Source: Elysia crispata (Eukaryota; Mollusca; Gastropoda; Plakobranchidae). Taken from it: 64,000 nt of DNA. This document shows, piece after piece, positions 54,309 through 64,000 of the stretch. The translations under genes and the position numbers were made by a program. The stretch's first letter is position 1. Every line of letters starts with the position of its first letter. The stretch spans positions 1,145,001 to 1,209,000 of the forward strand of contig JAWDGP010000269.1 in the NCBI GenBank assembly GCA_033675545.1. The letters are read 5' to 3'. The notes beneath the pieces were generated by a model. The model did no database searches, had not been told where the DNA came from, and was given only the letters and a program-made list of their open reading frames with translations.

Positions 54309-57300
54309 ATGAGCATATATACAAAGGTCGCGCTAGTAGGAGCTGCAGCTGTAGCTGGAATGGCTGTTCTTTTCAACCTCCCAAACAATCCTTTTGTCAA
54401 AGCACCACAGAGGGCAACACTGGAATATCTAGCACAAGCAAAACTGCGCACCTTTGGGTTTCCTCCCAGAGAATTTTTGGTAATATGACCAAATTTACTA
54501 TTCTCATTTGCTTTGGGCATAATCATTTCACTGTAAAGCCTGCTAAATAGCGAAAACTGAACATGCAATAATATTATTTGGTCTTTATATCAGTTGCTAT
54601 GTATATTTTAAATGTCAAATTGTCTCTGAGCAATCAAATTATGTAAGCTGTTCTACTCCTGCTTAAGTTGATTCATAATATACTCTTTGCTTTTCTAAAA
54701 GCACTGCTGCGTTTTTCAGATTTATTGAATATTTTAGGACTCATTTTGCCCATCTAGTCTAAATTAATTAAAGCTTACTATAGGTTAAAATTTATATTTT
54801 TATTTTAATCTCTCCAACACAATAAAATTAAGGTAATTGAAAATCTATTTAGCAATTTATAACTCTGCATTCTCATTTCTAGTATCTAACATCTGACCCA
54901 TTAGTTGAAACTTTGGACTTAAGTTTTTTGGTTAAAGAAATAAACATTGTAAAGTTGTTTTTTGGAAAAATCGCAAACAACAGGTTGTAAACATTTTGTA
55001 ATGCTAACTGCCATTTTTGTCTTATAGGCCTCTGAACTATGGGAAAAGAATGGTGCAGTCATCATGGCAGTGAGAAGGCCAGGATGACCTTTCTGTAGAG
55101 AGGTTTGTCATCATTTATCTTCTTAATTTTTTGTATAATTTAAAATAGAATGAGCGTATTTTTTTTAAATTTTAACTGTACCTACCAATGCATAGGACTA
55201 CTGAATATACCGTGATACATTGGCTAGTGTTAATGCTAGATAATTCAAATTTCCATTGAAAACATTGATTAAAAAAAAAAAAAGAAGATTTTAAATTATA
55301 TTTCAGTGATCATTAGATTTGTCAGTCTCATAATAAACACGAAGATCATCTCTGTGTTTTTATTCTAGTTCAACAATTTGATAACAAACAGTTTCAAGCA
55401 ATCAATCAAAAAAAAAAAAAAGAGTTTTGATGGTTTATTCACTTTCAAATAATGAAATTGTGTGCTTCAATGTAAAGATGACAACAAAATAATTTTATAT
55501 TTTATATGACTTACTTGACTTAGGGCCTTCCGCGTCTCAGTCGTCCGACGGGGCGCTTCGGCAGCTTTTCGGATTCTCGTCGACAGTTCTCTCCATTGCT
55601 GTCTGTTCTGGGCGATGCATCTTAGGTGTTCGAGGTCTTCCCTAGTTGTGAGTTGTAGTGTGTTTTCTTGTAGTCTTGATAGGTCTTTGTTGAGGACGAC
55701 TGGTAGTGTTGTTAAAGGGCGGCCCCGAAACTTTTTCCGTGTGTGGCGAAATAGCTGTTCATTGATTTATTAGCAGGTATTTCAATATTTCTTCTAAGTA
55801 TGTGCCCGAAAAGGCGCCACCTGTTCTCAAGTATATAAATAGAAAGGGGTGTTCCTCGCACTTGTTGTAAAGAGATGAATTTGTGATTTTAACGGGGTAT
55901 TTGATGTTGAGAACTTTCCTTAGCTGTTTACGATGAAATGCATTTAATTTTTCTTCTTCAGATTTTGTCAGTGCCCAGGTGCCGCAGTTGTAGACAAGTA
56001 TTGATTTTACGAGCGACCTGTATAATTTCAGCTTGGTCTTTCTTTTAATCTTATCTCCTTTGATCCAGACATTTAGAAGCTTTGTCAGTGCTGCATTGGA
56101 TAGTCGTTTCCTCCTCTCAACGTCTTCTTCGTCGCCTATGAGAGTTCCAACTTTTTTTGTATTTTTATACTCTGTTCCAGCTCTTGACAACGTTGTAAAC
56201 TCTGTCTTATCTATATTGACCAGTAGATTGTATTTATGTAAGGTGTTTTGTACTTCTTCCGTATCGAGCGAAATTCAGACCAACAAAATCTACGTCGTCA
56301 GCGTATGCAATCTCTGTAGGTAGAGTCTTTTCCAGTTTATTGGTCGGTCGTGGCAAGATGGTTCTTACTTCTTTCAGGGCATTCTCGAAATATACTGAAA
56401 ACAATACGGGGCTAAGACTGTCTCCTTGCGGGGTGCCTATGTTGCTCACAAAGGGTCTTTCCTTTGTTGCACCATTGATCCTAGTGTTAATGACTGTATC
56501 GCTTAAGAGAAAACGTATTATTCTCAGCTCATCTTCTTCAACTATGCGTTCTATTATGTCAAGCAAAATTTGTCTATCTATTGTGTCGAAGGCTGCTGAC
56601 ATGTCAATCCCTGTGATTTTGATCTCGACATCCTCTTTCTTAGCCTTGGCTGCCAGCCATTTATGCGTCCATGCGACGTCGGACGTGCTTCTTTCAGGCC
56701 GAAAGCCACTTTGGCTGTGAGATAGATATTCTTCAATGTTCGGTCTTATTCTGTGAAGAGTTATGATTGAAAGAGCCTTTCTGATGGTGTTAAGTAGAGT
56801 AATAGGCCTTAAGTTTTTAGGTGGACCTTTCGGCTTGCCTGGTTTGGGTATTGCAATTAATTCTCCTGAGTTGATGTTGATATATATTTTATATATGTTA
56901 ACAAAAAAGGGTAAGGATGTGCTGTATACCTGTAAATAAAATTTGATCTAACTCATAGCAGTATTACTTTTGTTACCCTTATAGGAAGCTCTGGGGCTGT
57001 CCTCTATAAGTTTTCGGCTGGATGCTAAGTCTGTGCCTCTGTATGCAGTAGTGCATGAAGATCTTGGCGTCGCTGAATTTAAAAAATATTTCCGAGGGGA
57101 GGTTTTTCTGGACAAGGAGGTAAAGAGCTTGTGGATTGTGGAAGGTTGTGTCTAGAGTTTATTTTATATGTGAATTCCAGTACATGTTATAAATTGTTTC
57201 AATGTTTGTACTTCAATTCCTCCTGATTTTTATATGGAATTCTTACTAAGGCAGTTTCATAGTGTTTTGTTTTTTTTTAACTCTTAAAATGCAGACTTAT

Positions 57301-60300
57301 GGGAGAGTTTTTAGGCAATAAGGTTTTGTCCAAAAATTTCAGTAAACCCCTCTCAATATCCCTAAGCTGGGATAAGAAATTTTAAAAGATGACTATGAAA
57401 AATGTCGTATCAAATTAAGGGTGATAGAGTGAGCTTCAAGAAAATGTAAAAAACTTTATGATCAAAATAAAAATTGAATGGAAAATTATTGGTCTAAAAA
57501 GGATTGTAATAATTTTGTGACCAAAGATAACAACTTTTTTTTTAACCGGAGAGGGCTAAAAGGCGCAAAACAAATAACTATGATCCCATATATCTCAGTG
57601 TCCAAATTTCATTGAAATTGAAGGAAAAATAACTGGGAATACATTTTTATTTTATCAGGAAGCAAAAAAAGTGAGGAAAAAGAAGTGCTGCTCACAGCTC
57701 TTGTTTACAACATACATCACAAGATGCACTTTGCTTTCAGTTTTACTAGATGTAAATATATCAAAAGTCTTTCTCACTTATCAAAAGAGTTAATTTTTGC
57801 AATTTAGTTTCACAGGATTATTATAAACTCATTTGATGCTTCTGGCCGCTACCCGGCCACTTGCTTAAGTTGAAAATTCTAATGTGTAATTTCTTGATAT
57901 GCACTTCATTTTTAGATTATATGTTACGAAACCTCTGATATTTGAAAGCACACAAAACTGCTCGCTTTTAAGTAACACAGTTATTAAGATCAAATTCTTT
58001 GCTTACACTCTTTTCAGCGTCGTTTCTATGGTCCTGTGGAAAGAACTATGTTGTGGTCTGGACTCCTGAGATATAGCGTGCTCAAGAGGATGTGGCAGAC
58101 TAAAGTTGAGGGAAACATGAAGGGAGAAGGTCGAATTTTAGGAGGTTTGTAGGGGCTTATACTGATTATTATATTAATTTTGTGAAGGAAGATAATAATA
58201 GTATACGAAGCAGAAGGCAGGACACCAAAGTTAGGTGTTTATGTTTGTCTTTGTTTTTTTTTTTCATATTTATTGAAGATTCAGAATCATTTTGTCTGTA
58301 ATTTTTTAAGGATATTCCATCTCTTTTAAATATCTTGCAAGCGATTTAATCAAACATTTGTCTTATGGAATACCTGTGAAGCAAAAATTTACATTCGAAC
58401 CTGCTACCATCTCAATCTGTAATATTTGATAAAAAAAAGGTTGAAGCACTGTTCAGTGTTTATGTATCTCAATAAAACACTTGGGCAGTAATTTTTATTT
58501 TGTGCAGAGGATGGGATGATCTAGATCTTGTTGGAAAATGAATGTAAAACATGGAACAAGTTTGTCAAAGAATGAATCAACTTAATTCCTTTTTTTTTTG
58601 CATGGTTTGGTTGCTAATCAGTACTCATTGATGGGTTGCATACATGTATTTACAAGGTGTGTAACTATATCAAATGAATAAATATTCCATTTTACTTTTA
58701 GATACCAGTTCTAAACAGATTGTCAGGAAAGTGAGAAAACTCAGGTAGCTGTATCTGGTAGGAAAATCAAGCATAAAAAAGTCAGCAAAATATTTATCGA
58801 AATGGACAATGATTTTCACCATAGAATATGAGAGGTATGGAAGAGAAGGTTGAGAATGCTTATTCTTAAGAAGCTTATAGCCTATATGTGAAGAGGCATG
58901 CAATGAGAAAATGCGATTACCACATTCACTTTCTTCTCTAGCATCTCTATTTTTGGCGGTAGAATTTTTTTACTAATTTTCCATGGGCATCACATACAAA
59001 AAATTTTAATTCATTAAAAACATATGTAGATAAGTCGACTGTAAACAACTTGAAAGAAATGATACTTTGATGTTTTTGGTCTTTGATCCTTTTATGTCAT
59101 AATAAAATGGTCTCACATCTGACAACTGGAAGCCTGTGATTCTATTTGCTTTTGAAAATTTCACCAATGAAGGGAAAACATTGTTTGTTTTAGGGATTTG
59201 TTCTTAAGTCAGTTGTAATGGGTCAAATGCTTCTGTTGCAACATGGTATGTCTGTAATGGTCATTTTTTGTCACCAAAGACTGAAGTGGATAAAAGAGTA
59301 AGGACGAGGAAGGAAGTATGTGGTTGTAACTGTCTGTGACAGGCACAACAGAGACAGGAGAGATGGGTAAAAATAAACATTGCTGGATTTTCAGTGATTG
59401 CTAGTGATACAATCTGTGAATATATGAGGTAGGGAGAGAAAGATTGATATTCAAATCAATGATTCAGCTGCAAGAAATTGATGGTTGCAATATAATTATT
59501 GAACATAGATGTGGCTCTCCAAATGATAGATAAGCTTGCTAGGAGAGAGATAGGGGTGGAAAAGTTTTTTATCTCATCCCCTGGCCCATGTTAAAACTAA
59601 TGTGTGTATTCTAGTTCCAAACTTCTATTTTAATCGAATTTGGGACAATGTTTCTTATCTTTTAATGTCAAAGCATTTATAACACATTCTTTTTTCTCGA
59701 AGCGATATTTTTTTCCTAAACACTTATAGATAAGCAGACAGCTCTGTCATAAGAGGTTATATGTTTAAGGTAAATTATTCAAATTCTTTGCAGGAAATGA
59801 GCAATGTAAATCATCAGTTTTCCATTGATTTTTGTCAAGTTTCTCTTCTCATTATCTTGGCACAAGCTGGCATCCATGTACATAGACAAAGCATAGTTTT
59901 GTTTTTTCACAGCAATTGCTCTTTACATATCAATACCATTTTCATTTGGCTAAGCTTTGGTCTTCCAATTTATCAATTATCATCTAAACTTGTCATCTTC
60001 AGTAGATTCTACAACATAGCATTTAAACCAAACTGCCAGTGGACACTAATTTCGAATTTTTACAGTTAAAAAAATAGGAAATTTAACTCTAGGCATAAAA
60101 GTACTCACAGTTAATCTCAATCTGAAATATATTAAATTTGCATCATCTGTGTAATTTGAAAAATGTATCTTCCTTCTTTGCTCTTTACTTAAAATATCAT
60201 GTAAAATCGATGTCATAGTGCTGATTTTATTAGGTCAATAGACAATATTTTCAAAATATGGTATGGTTGGATATAGTTTTATTCCTCTTTCTGGAGTTGT

Positions 60301-60675
60301 GTGCAGAGGCTGATTCTGTTTGGTTTTGGTTCTATATTTTATAACCAGAGTTGCCTTTCATTTGCACTGCTTTACTGCCTGTGTAACATGTTTTCTGATC
60401 TATGTAATTTTTTTCAATAAATAAAAACCTGTTATTTTACAAACAAAAAATCAAACTCAAGAAAAGAAAAAACAGGTTCTGACTGTTTAATTTCAGATTC
60501 ATCTGATGTATCTTTTCTTTCAAAACTTTATTTTTGCTCCACAGGTGTTTTTGTAATTGGTTCGGGTCAGCAAGGCATCTTACTAGAGCACCGGGAGGAA
60601 GAATTCGGAGACCATGCTAATTTAACAGATGTTCTTGAGGCAGCAATGAAGATTCAACCTAAAAGCAACCTCTAG
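54309..60675 (+). CDS. PRXL2A: PRXL2A / FAM213A, peroxiredoxin-like 2A, selenoprotein form (five coding exons)
   Basis: This is a thioredoxin-fold, AhpC/TSA-like redox protein of the Prx-like2 family. The exons are 54309-54479, 55028-55102, 56985-57119, 58018-58144 and 60545-60675, all with GT..AG introns and matching phases. They total 639 nt, giving 212 residues if the in-frame TGA at 55085 is read as Sec. Residues about 6-22 are hydrophobic (signal/anchor as in vertebrates). ELWEKNGAVIMAVRRPG precedes the active site, which reads U77-P-F-C80 where human has CxxC. Then come VPLYAVVHED, FRGEVFLD, FYGP, GEGRILGGVFVIGSG and GILLEHREEEFGD, collinear with human PRXL2A. A sequencing error or pseudogene is unlikely: every other exon is clean, the TGA sits exactly at the redox Cys, and a SECIS-like fold follows in the 3' UTR. 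A 5' UTR exon is probable, since there is an acceptor at 54295. The Prx-like2 relative SelL is a known UxxU selenoprotein. Confidence 0.93.
55085..55087 (+). other. PRXL2A: In-frame TGA, selenocysteine codon (U77)
   Basis: The codon order is AGG CCA GGA TGA CCT TTC TGT, giving R-P-G-U-P-F-C. The TGA replaces the first Cys of the family CxxC and is followed by C, a context known to be poorly terminating. Downstream codons remain conserved to the family C-terminus, so it is not the end of the protein. Confidence 0.88.
55505..56880 (-). mobile_element. 5'-truncated LINE inside a PRXL2A intron
   Basis: Read on the minus strand, it starts within the reverse transcriptase (IPKPGKPKGPPKNLRPITL, then SGFRPERSTSD, DMSAAFDTIDR, TPQGDSLSPVLFS, YADDVDF) and continues through the C-terminal region (VYNCGTWALTKSEE, then RPLTTLPVVLNKDL and WRELSTRIRKAAEA). 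The order is that of a molluscan non-LTR element. A frame shift separates the RT core (56602-56234) from the C-terminal part (56190-55759), and another precedes the last segment, so it is inactive. It fills most of the intron between the Sec exon and exon 3, antisense to the gene. I see no clear target duplication. Confidence 0.85.
58145..60544 (+). other. PRXL2A intron 4 with an internal AATAAATAAA signal
   Basis: This is a 2.4-kb intron with no coding exon recognised. A TTCAATAAATAAAAACC motif near 60413-60430 is a strong poly(A)-signal look-alike, preceded by GT-rich sequence. An intronic polyadenylation event would drop the last exon and the SECIS. That is inference only. Confidence 0.3.
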
Positions 60676-60934
60676 CTGATGGCTTTAATGGCCTTTGGTA
60701 TAACCTTACATAAATAGCAATCCAGAATATATTTGCGGTTTTTTTTTTTTCATATTTTTTTTTATGTCAAGTTGTATGAAGTATGTATATCAGGTTGTTT
60801 TAAAATATTTGTGTAGTCAATATTGTTTTATGTTCAAAATATACAAATATATTGACATCCCCGAGTGCTTTAAAATATTATATATCTGTTGTTGTTTATT
60901 GCTTATTTTGTTTCGTATTTGTTCATTTTTTTTT

Positions 60935-60940
60935 AATAAA
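60935..60940 (+). terminator. Proximal PRXL2A poly(A) signal AATAAA (before the SECIS)
   Basis: It lies 260 nt after the TAG stop and 200 nt before the SECIS-like stem-loop. If used, the mRNA would lack the SECIS and the Sec codon should act as a stop. Confidence 0.5.
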
Positions 60941-61140
60941 ATCTTGCCTTTTCATATGATACTGATATTTCTTTTACCCGTATAAGAACTCCAAAATGAT
61001 CCTTTTACATTTTTTTACAAACCATCTGTTTTGATTTTGGTTGTGAAAGTTAAGAAAGGTTCAGAAAAAAGCACTCAAGACTATGTATGACAAATGAGAA
61101 AAATGAGAAGTGAGAAAAATGAGTGACGGTTTAACTTATT

Positions 61141-61236
61141 TTTCAACATATCAAAAAAAACTGAAATGACGCTCCATACGAAAAGTTGAGCTGTTTGGAG
61201 CTGATGATAAAGTTAAGTTCTGATCTGTTGTGAAAT
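61141..61236 (+). promoter_or_regulatory. PRXL2A: SECIS element (3' UTR selenocysteine insertion signal)
   Basis: The fold, read by eye, is as follows. Helix I is 61144-61153 (CAACATATCA) with 61221-61230 (TGATCTGTTG), one mismatch. An internal loop follows. The quartet is ATGAC (61166-61170) opposite TGAT (61202-61205). Helix II is 61171-61180 (GCTCCATACG) with 61192-61201 (TGTTTGGAGC), with one T-T mismatch and one wobble pair. The apical loop is AAAAGTTGAGC (61181-61191), opening with the required unpaired A's 11 nt after ATGA. All landmarks of a eukaryotic SECIS are present with canonical spacing. It lies about 470 nt after the PRXL2A stop, on the same strand. Confidence 0.88.
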
Positions 61237-61358
61237 AACTTGCGTTATGAAAGGGAGGTTGGGTTTTATTCAATTTATTAGTTCCCTATTAATCAAGTTG
61301 TTTGGTATTTTATGCCTCAATCAAAAGTCATCACATGTTAATGTTGGGTTCCAGTTTC

Positions 61359-61364
61359 AATAAA
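61359..61364 (+). terminator. Distal PRXL2A poly(A) signal AATAAA (after the SECIS)
   Basis: CAATAAAAG lies about 120 nt beyond the SECIS. It would end a transcript that includes the SECIS, as a selenoprotein mRNA requires. Confidence 0.6.
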
Positions 61365-61379
61365 AGATTTTTTGATAAT

Positions 61380-64000
61380 GATTTAGATTTTTCTTTTGGT
61401 TTCTTTGAGATTTATTAACATTTTTGTGCCTTTTAACATTGCAGTTTTCTTGAAATCCACAAAATGAAATTGGCCTCATTTAGTACAAATATAAAGTTCA
61501 AAATATCAGGAAGTTTAATTAAGTATGGTGTAAATTTATGATTGAGTTATTGCTATTTCTAAAGTTTTAAAAGTTTTAGCTATTCATATATTTTACCAGT
61601 GCTAGTTTGACTATTAGACTGCACTTTGTATTTCTTAGGACTAGTCAAAATGAGTTGCCTCTTGTTGACACCAGATTCAAAGGTGTTGATTAATAAAAAT
61701 GGTATGCTGTTATGTTAGCTTCTGGGAGAAAAAAATTGCATGAAATTATTAGACTTCTCTTATAAAATATAGATTCGTAGAAAATAGAAAGGCAAAAAAA
61801 AAATTTAACTCTTTTATCTAACTCAACAATTTCAAGATATACCATTTGAGGCAGAAGTCCAGATCAATCCATGCCATTTGCAAAAGTTTTTGAGTTTATG
61901 AGTTCCCTTTTTTTGTATCTGAAGTAGCTGGTCAATGGGAAACCAAGTTTAGGCTTAAATATAATTTTGTATTTCAAATGATCAGGTAAGTTCCAAAGTT
62001 TTTCTTGCATATGTTAACAATCTTGGTCTTGTTACATTATTCTTTCTTTATTTCAGCTGCTATTTCACCACTCTAGATGACATTGCAGTTGAAAATCATA
62101 GATATTGTAATTTTAAGTGAAAGTGGTGATATTTGCAGTTCAGCTTAAAAGAAAAGGAATTATTAGACACTGCTTAATAACTATTGCAGCATGTCTTCAG
62201 AGAATATAATTATGCTAACTGTTGTAATTTCAATTTGGTTTTACATGCTACACAGCATCTTTAAATCATTTTTGACTTCTTCATAGAAATCGATATGTGA
62301 AATTAAAAATTAGCAGCTTTTCATTGACAATGTGCTATTTAAACAATCTGTGTTAGAAACACAGTCATATTATATCTATCGAGAAATTATTGGCAGGCAT
62401 ACGTTTACCTCTTTTAGGGTAAATAAATCCAAAGATTTTCAAATACATGTACACTCGTATGTAAAAAAAAAAACAGAACTCAAGGCAAGTCATCAGTAGA
62501 AACCATATGAGAAAATAGAACATCAACTAGGTTTGAATTGAAAGTACATACGATGGAATATTTAACCAATTCAATTCAACCCACATCTATTTTGAGATTG
62601 TTATAATTTAAAGAAGAGGAATCATCATCCAGCAGTCAAACACACACACACGTCAGTCTATTTCACTTCTGCAGTAACTGAGTTATAAATTTTACCCTTG
62701 TCACTAAGTCGTTCAGACGGACTTGAGATGATTTTACCCCATGACTTACGCCTGTCTTAAATCATTACTGGCACTAAGACTACCTACGAGGATGGCTTAG
62801 ACAAGGTTAAAATTACTTGGTGAGATCATGCTCAAATGCAACAATCAAGTGACAACCTGTCCTTACTGTCACTTATCACCTGAGAAAATAACGCGACAGA
62901 ATAACAAGATCAACGTTTTATCCTTAATTTGATTCATTCCAGGACAAAGATATTTACTACTTGTAGAAAGTAGGTACATTCTGCAGTATACTGGAATTTA
63001 ATCAAGCAGTTAAGAAAGAGAGTGAAGCCTTGGAACTATCCCTCAATGTGGATTGGGCTTATATAGATTAAATAATCAATCAAAATTTCATATAAAATCA
63101 TGATGTGTATATATTGAAGGAACGGAACGCAGGAGTGGATGAGGGATAGAATTGTCGTTTATGGAGCGCAAGAAAGACTTAAAATACATTGTAGAATAAA
63201 AGGATATTTCCCTTTTTTTTTGACGGGGGGGGTTTAAACTAAAAGGGAAATATGTGGAAGGGGAAGACTCGAAGCGAAGTTAAGAGAGACAGTGATTCTA
63301 CTGGAGAAGGAATGTGATAAGGGGATGGTAGAACCAAAAAAATAAGTGGGGTCGCAGGAAATGTTATTTTTGTGGTTCTACTGATAAATTTAAAAAAAAA
63401 GAAGATGAATGCAAATTTTTTTCTTTTTTTTTTTAGTTTATGAGTGAGTGTTGTGATATCTGGAAGAGTTGATTGGAGAGGGGATGAATGATCTGAAGTG
63501 TTTCAGAGGAACCCTTGTCTAATCTATTTATGCTATAGTATTTGCGTGTATTTTATATGTTGTCAAATTGTCGGACACGTTTCTGAGAAAGAGTCCTTTC
63601 CTGGGTGAAATGTTTACTGTGGTTATTTAAGTTGGAATAGTTTGATTTAGGTCATACAAGAGATATACTTAAAGCTTAAATTTCTGTAAGTCTTCCCATT
63701 GCAAAGTTCCCACAGAACCAGTTATACATCAAACCCCATAGGAGAGAAAAATGCATGCCGGTAAAGATAAAGGGGAAAAAATACTATTTAGGTTCTTCAA
63801 TTAGTATACGGTCTATATCTAGGAAGAATTTTATTCCTGATACATGTATCAAACTTAAGACGTAGCGGGCTTGGCAGAATTGAAAAAAAAATATCTGGCC
63901 CTAAATTTACCCACCGAGGATGTGTGGCTTGAACCCTCGAGTAATAAAAATAAGATGGAGAAGGAGGAGCAGAAGAAAAAGAGGAAGGGGATCAAAAACT
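61380..64000. other. Intergenic DNA to the window end
   Basis: No gene, RNA or recognisable element. There are short homopolymer A/T runs, a CA run near 62640-62650, and GA-rich text near 63110-63330 and at the extreme right end. Confidence 0.4.

Noticed and set aside
55085-55087. Reading the TGA as an ordinary stop and calling PRXL2A a pseudogene
   Set aside because: All other exons, splice sites and residues are intact, the TGA is exactly at the redox Cys, and a SECIS-type fold lies in the 3' UTR.

Overview
The window looks like AT-rich, intron- and repeat-rich animal nuclear DNA, most likely from a mollusc and probably a gastropod. I base this on a somatomedin-B receptor ectodomain of a type common in molluscs, tRNA-derived SINEs with GCCAGATA heads, a pogo-like MITE, the retroelement types, and very long CT, GAA, CATA and TA microsatellites. 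The species cannot be fixed from sequence alone.

Three host genes can be read. (1) 27092-29086 (+) is one large exon encoding a secreted or receptor-type protein: a signal peptide, one somatomedin-B domain, a long Cys-rich ectodomain and a single C-terminal hydrophobic helix ending at a good splice donor. (2) 48337-42617 (-) is LAMTOR2 (Ragulator subunit p14), assembled from four short exons into a 125-residue protein, the same length as human LAMTOR2. (3) 54309-60675 (+) is PRXL2A (peroxiredoxin-like 2A, FAM213A) in five coding exons. Its redox motif reads UGA-Pro-Phe-Cys where vertebrates have CxxC, and a well-formed SECIS-type stem-loop lies at 61141-61236 in the 3' UTR. It is therefore best read as a selenoprotein of 212 residues with Sec at position 77. 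A conventional gene finder would truncate or split it.

The left third (about 0.7-21.8 kb) is a decayed inverted duplication. Arm 1 (735-8765) is matched in reverse by arm 2 (14270-21760). The spacer holds a dead copy of LAMTOR2 exons 2-4 with their introns (8930-12706, -). Its source, or a sister copy, lies at 39945-46640 around the intact LAMTOR2. The left locus is thus a rearranged segmental duplication of the LAMTOR2 neighbourhood. Its arms also carry a degenerate tandem repeat, long polypurine/polypyrimidine tracts and, in arm 1 only, a SINE with a telomere-like tail.

From 21.8 to 27 kb the DNA is mostly non-coding, with a 42-bp retroelement 3' end flanked by a 14-bp target duplication, a SINE-like head and TA tracts. 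From 29 to 39.9 kb there is a possible decayed receptor 3' portion, a pair of inverted repeats, a CATA microsatellite, a broken Ty3/gypsy-type LTR element (about 32.46-37.13 kb, minus strand), a 90-bp foldback hairpin and a decayed reverse-transcriptase fragment. The PRXL2A intron next to the Sec exon carries a truncated LINE (-). From 61.4 kb to the end I see no gene.

The genes do not form an operon. LAMTOR2 (-) and PRXL2A (+) are divergent and about 6 kb apart. LAMTOR2 acts in nutrient sensing at lysosomes and PRXL2A in thiol/selenol redox control.
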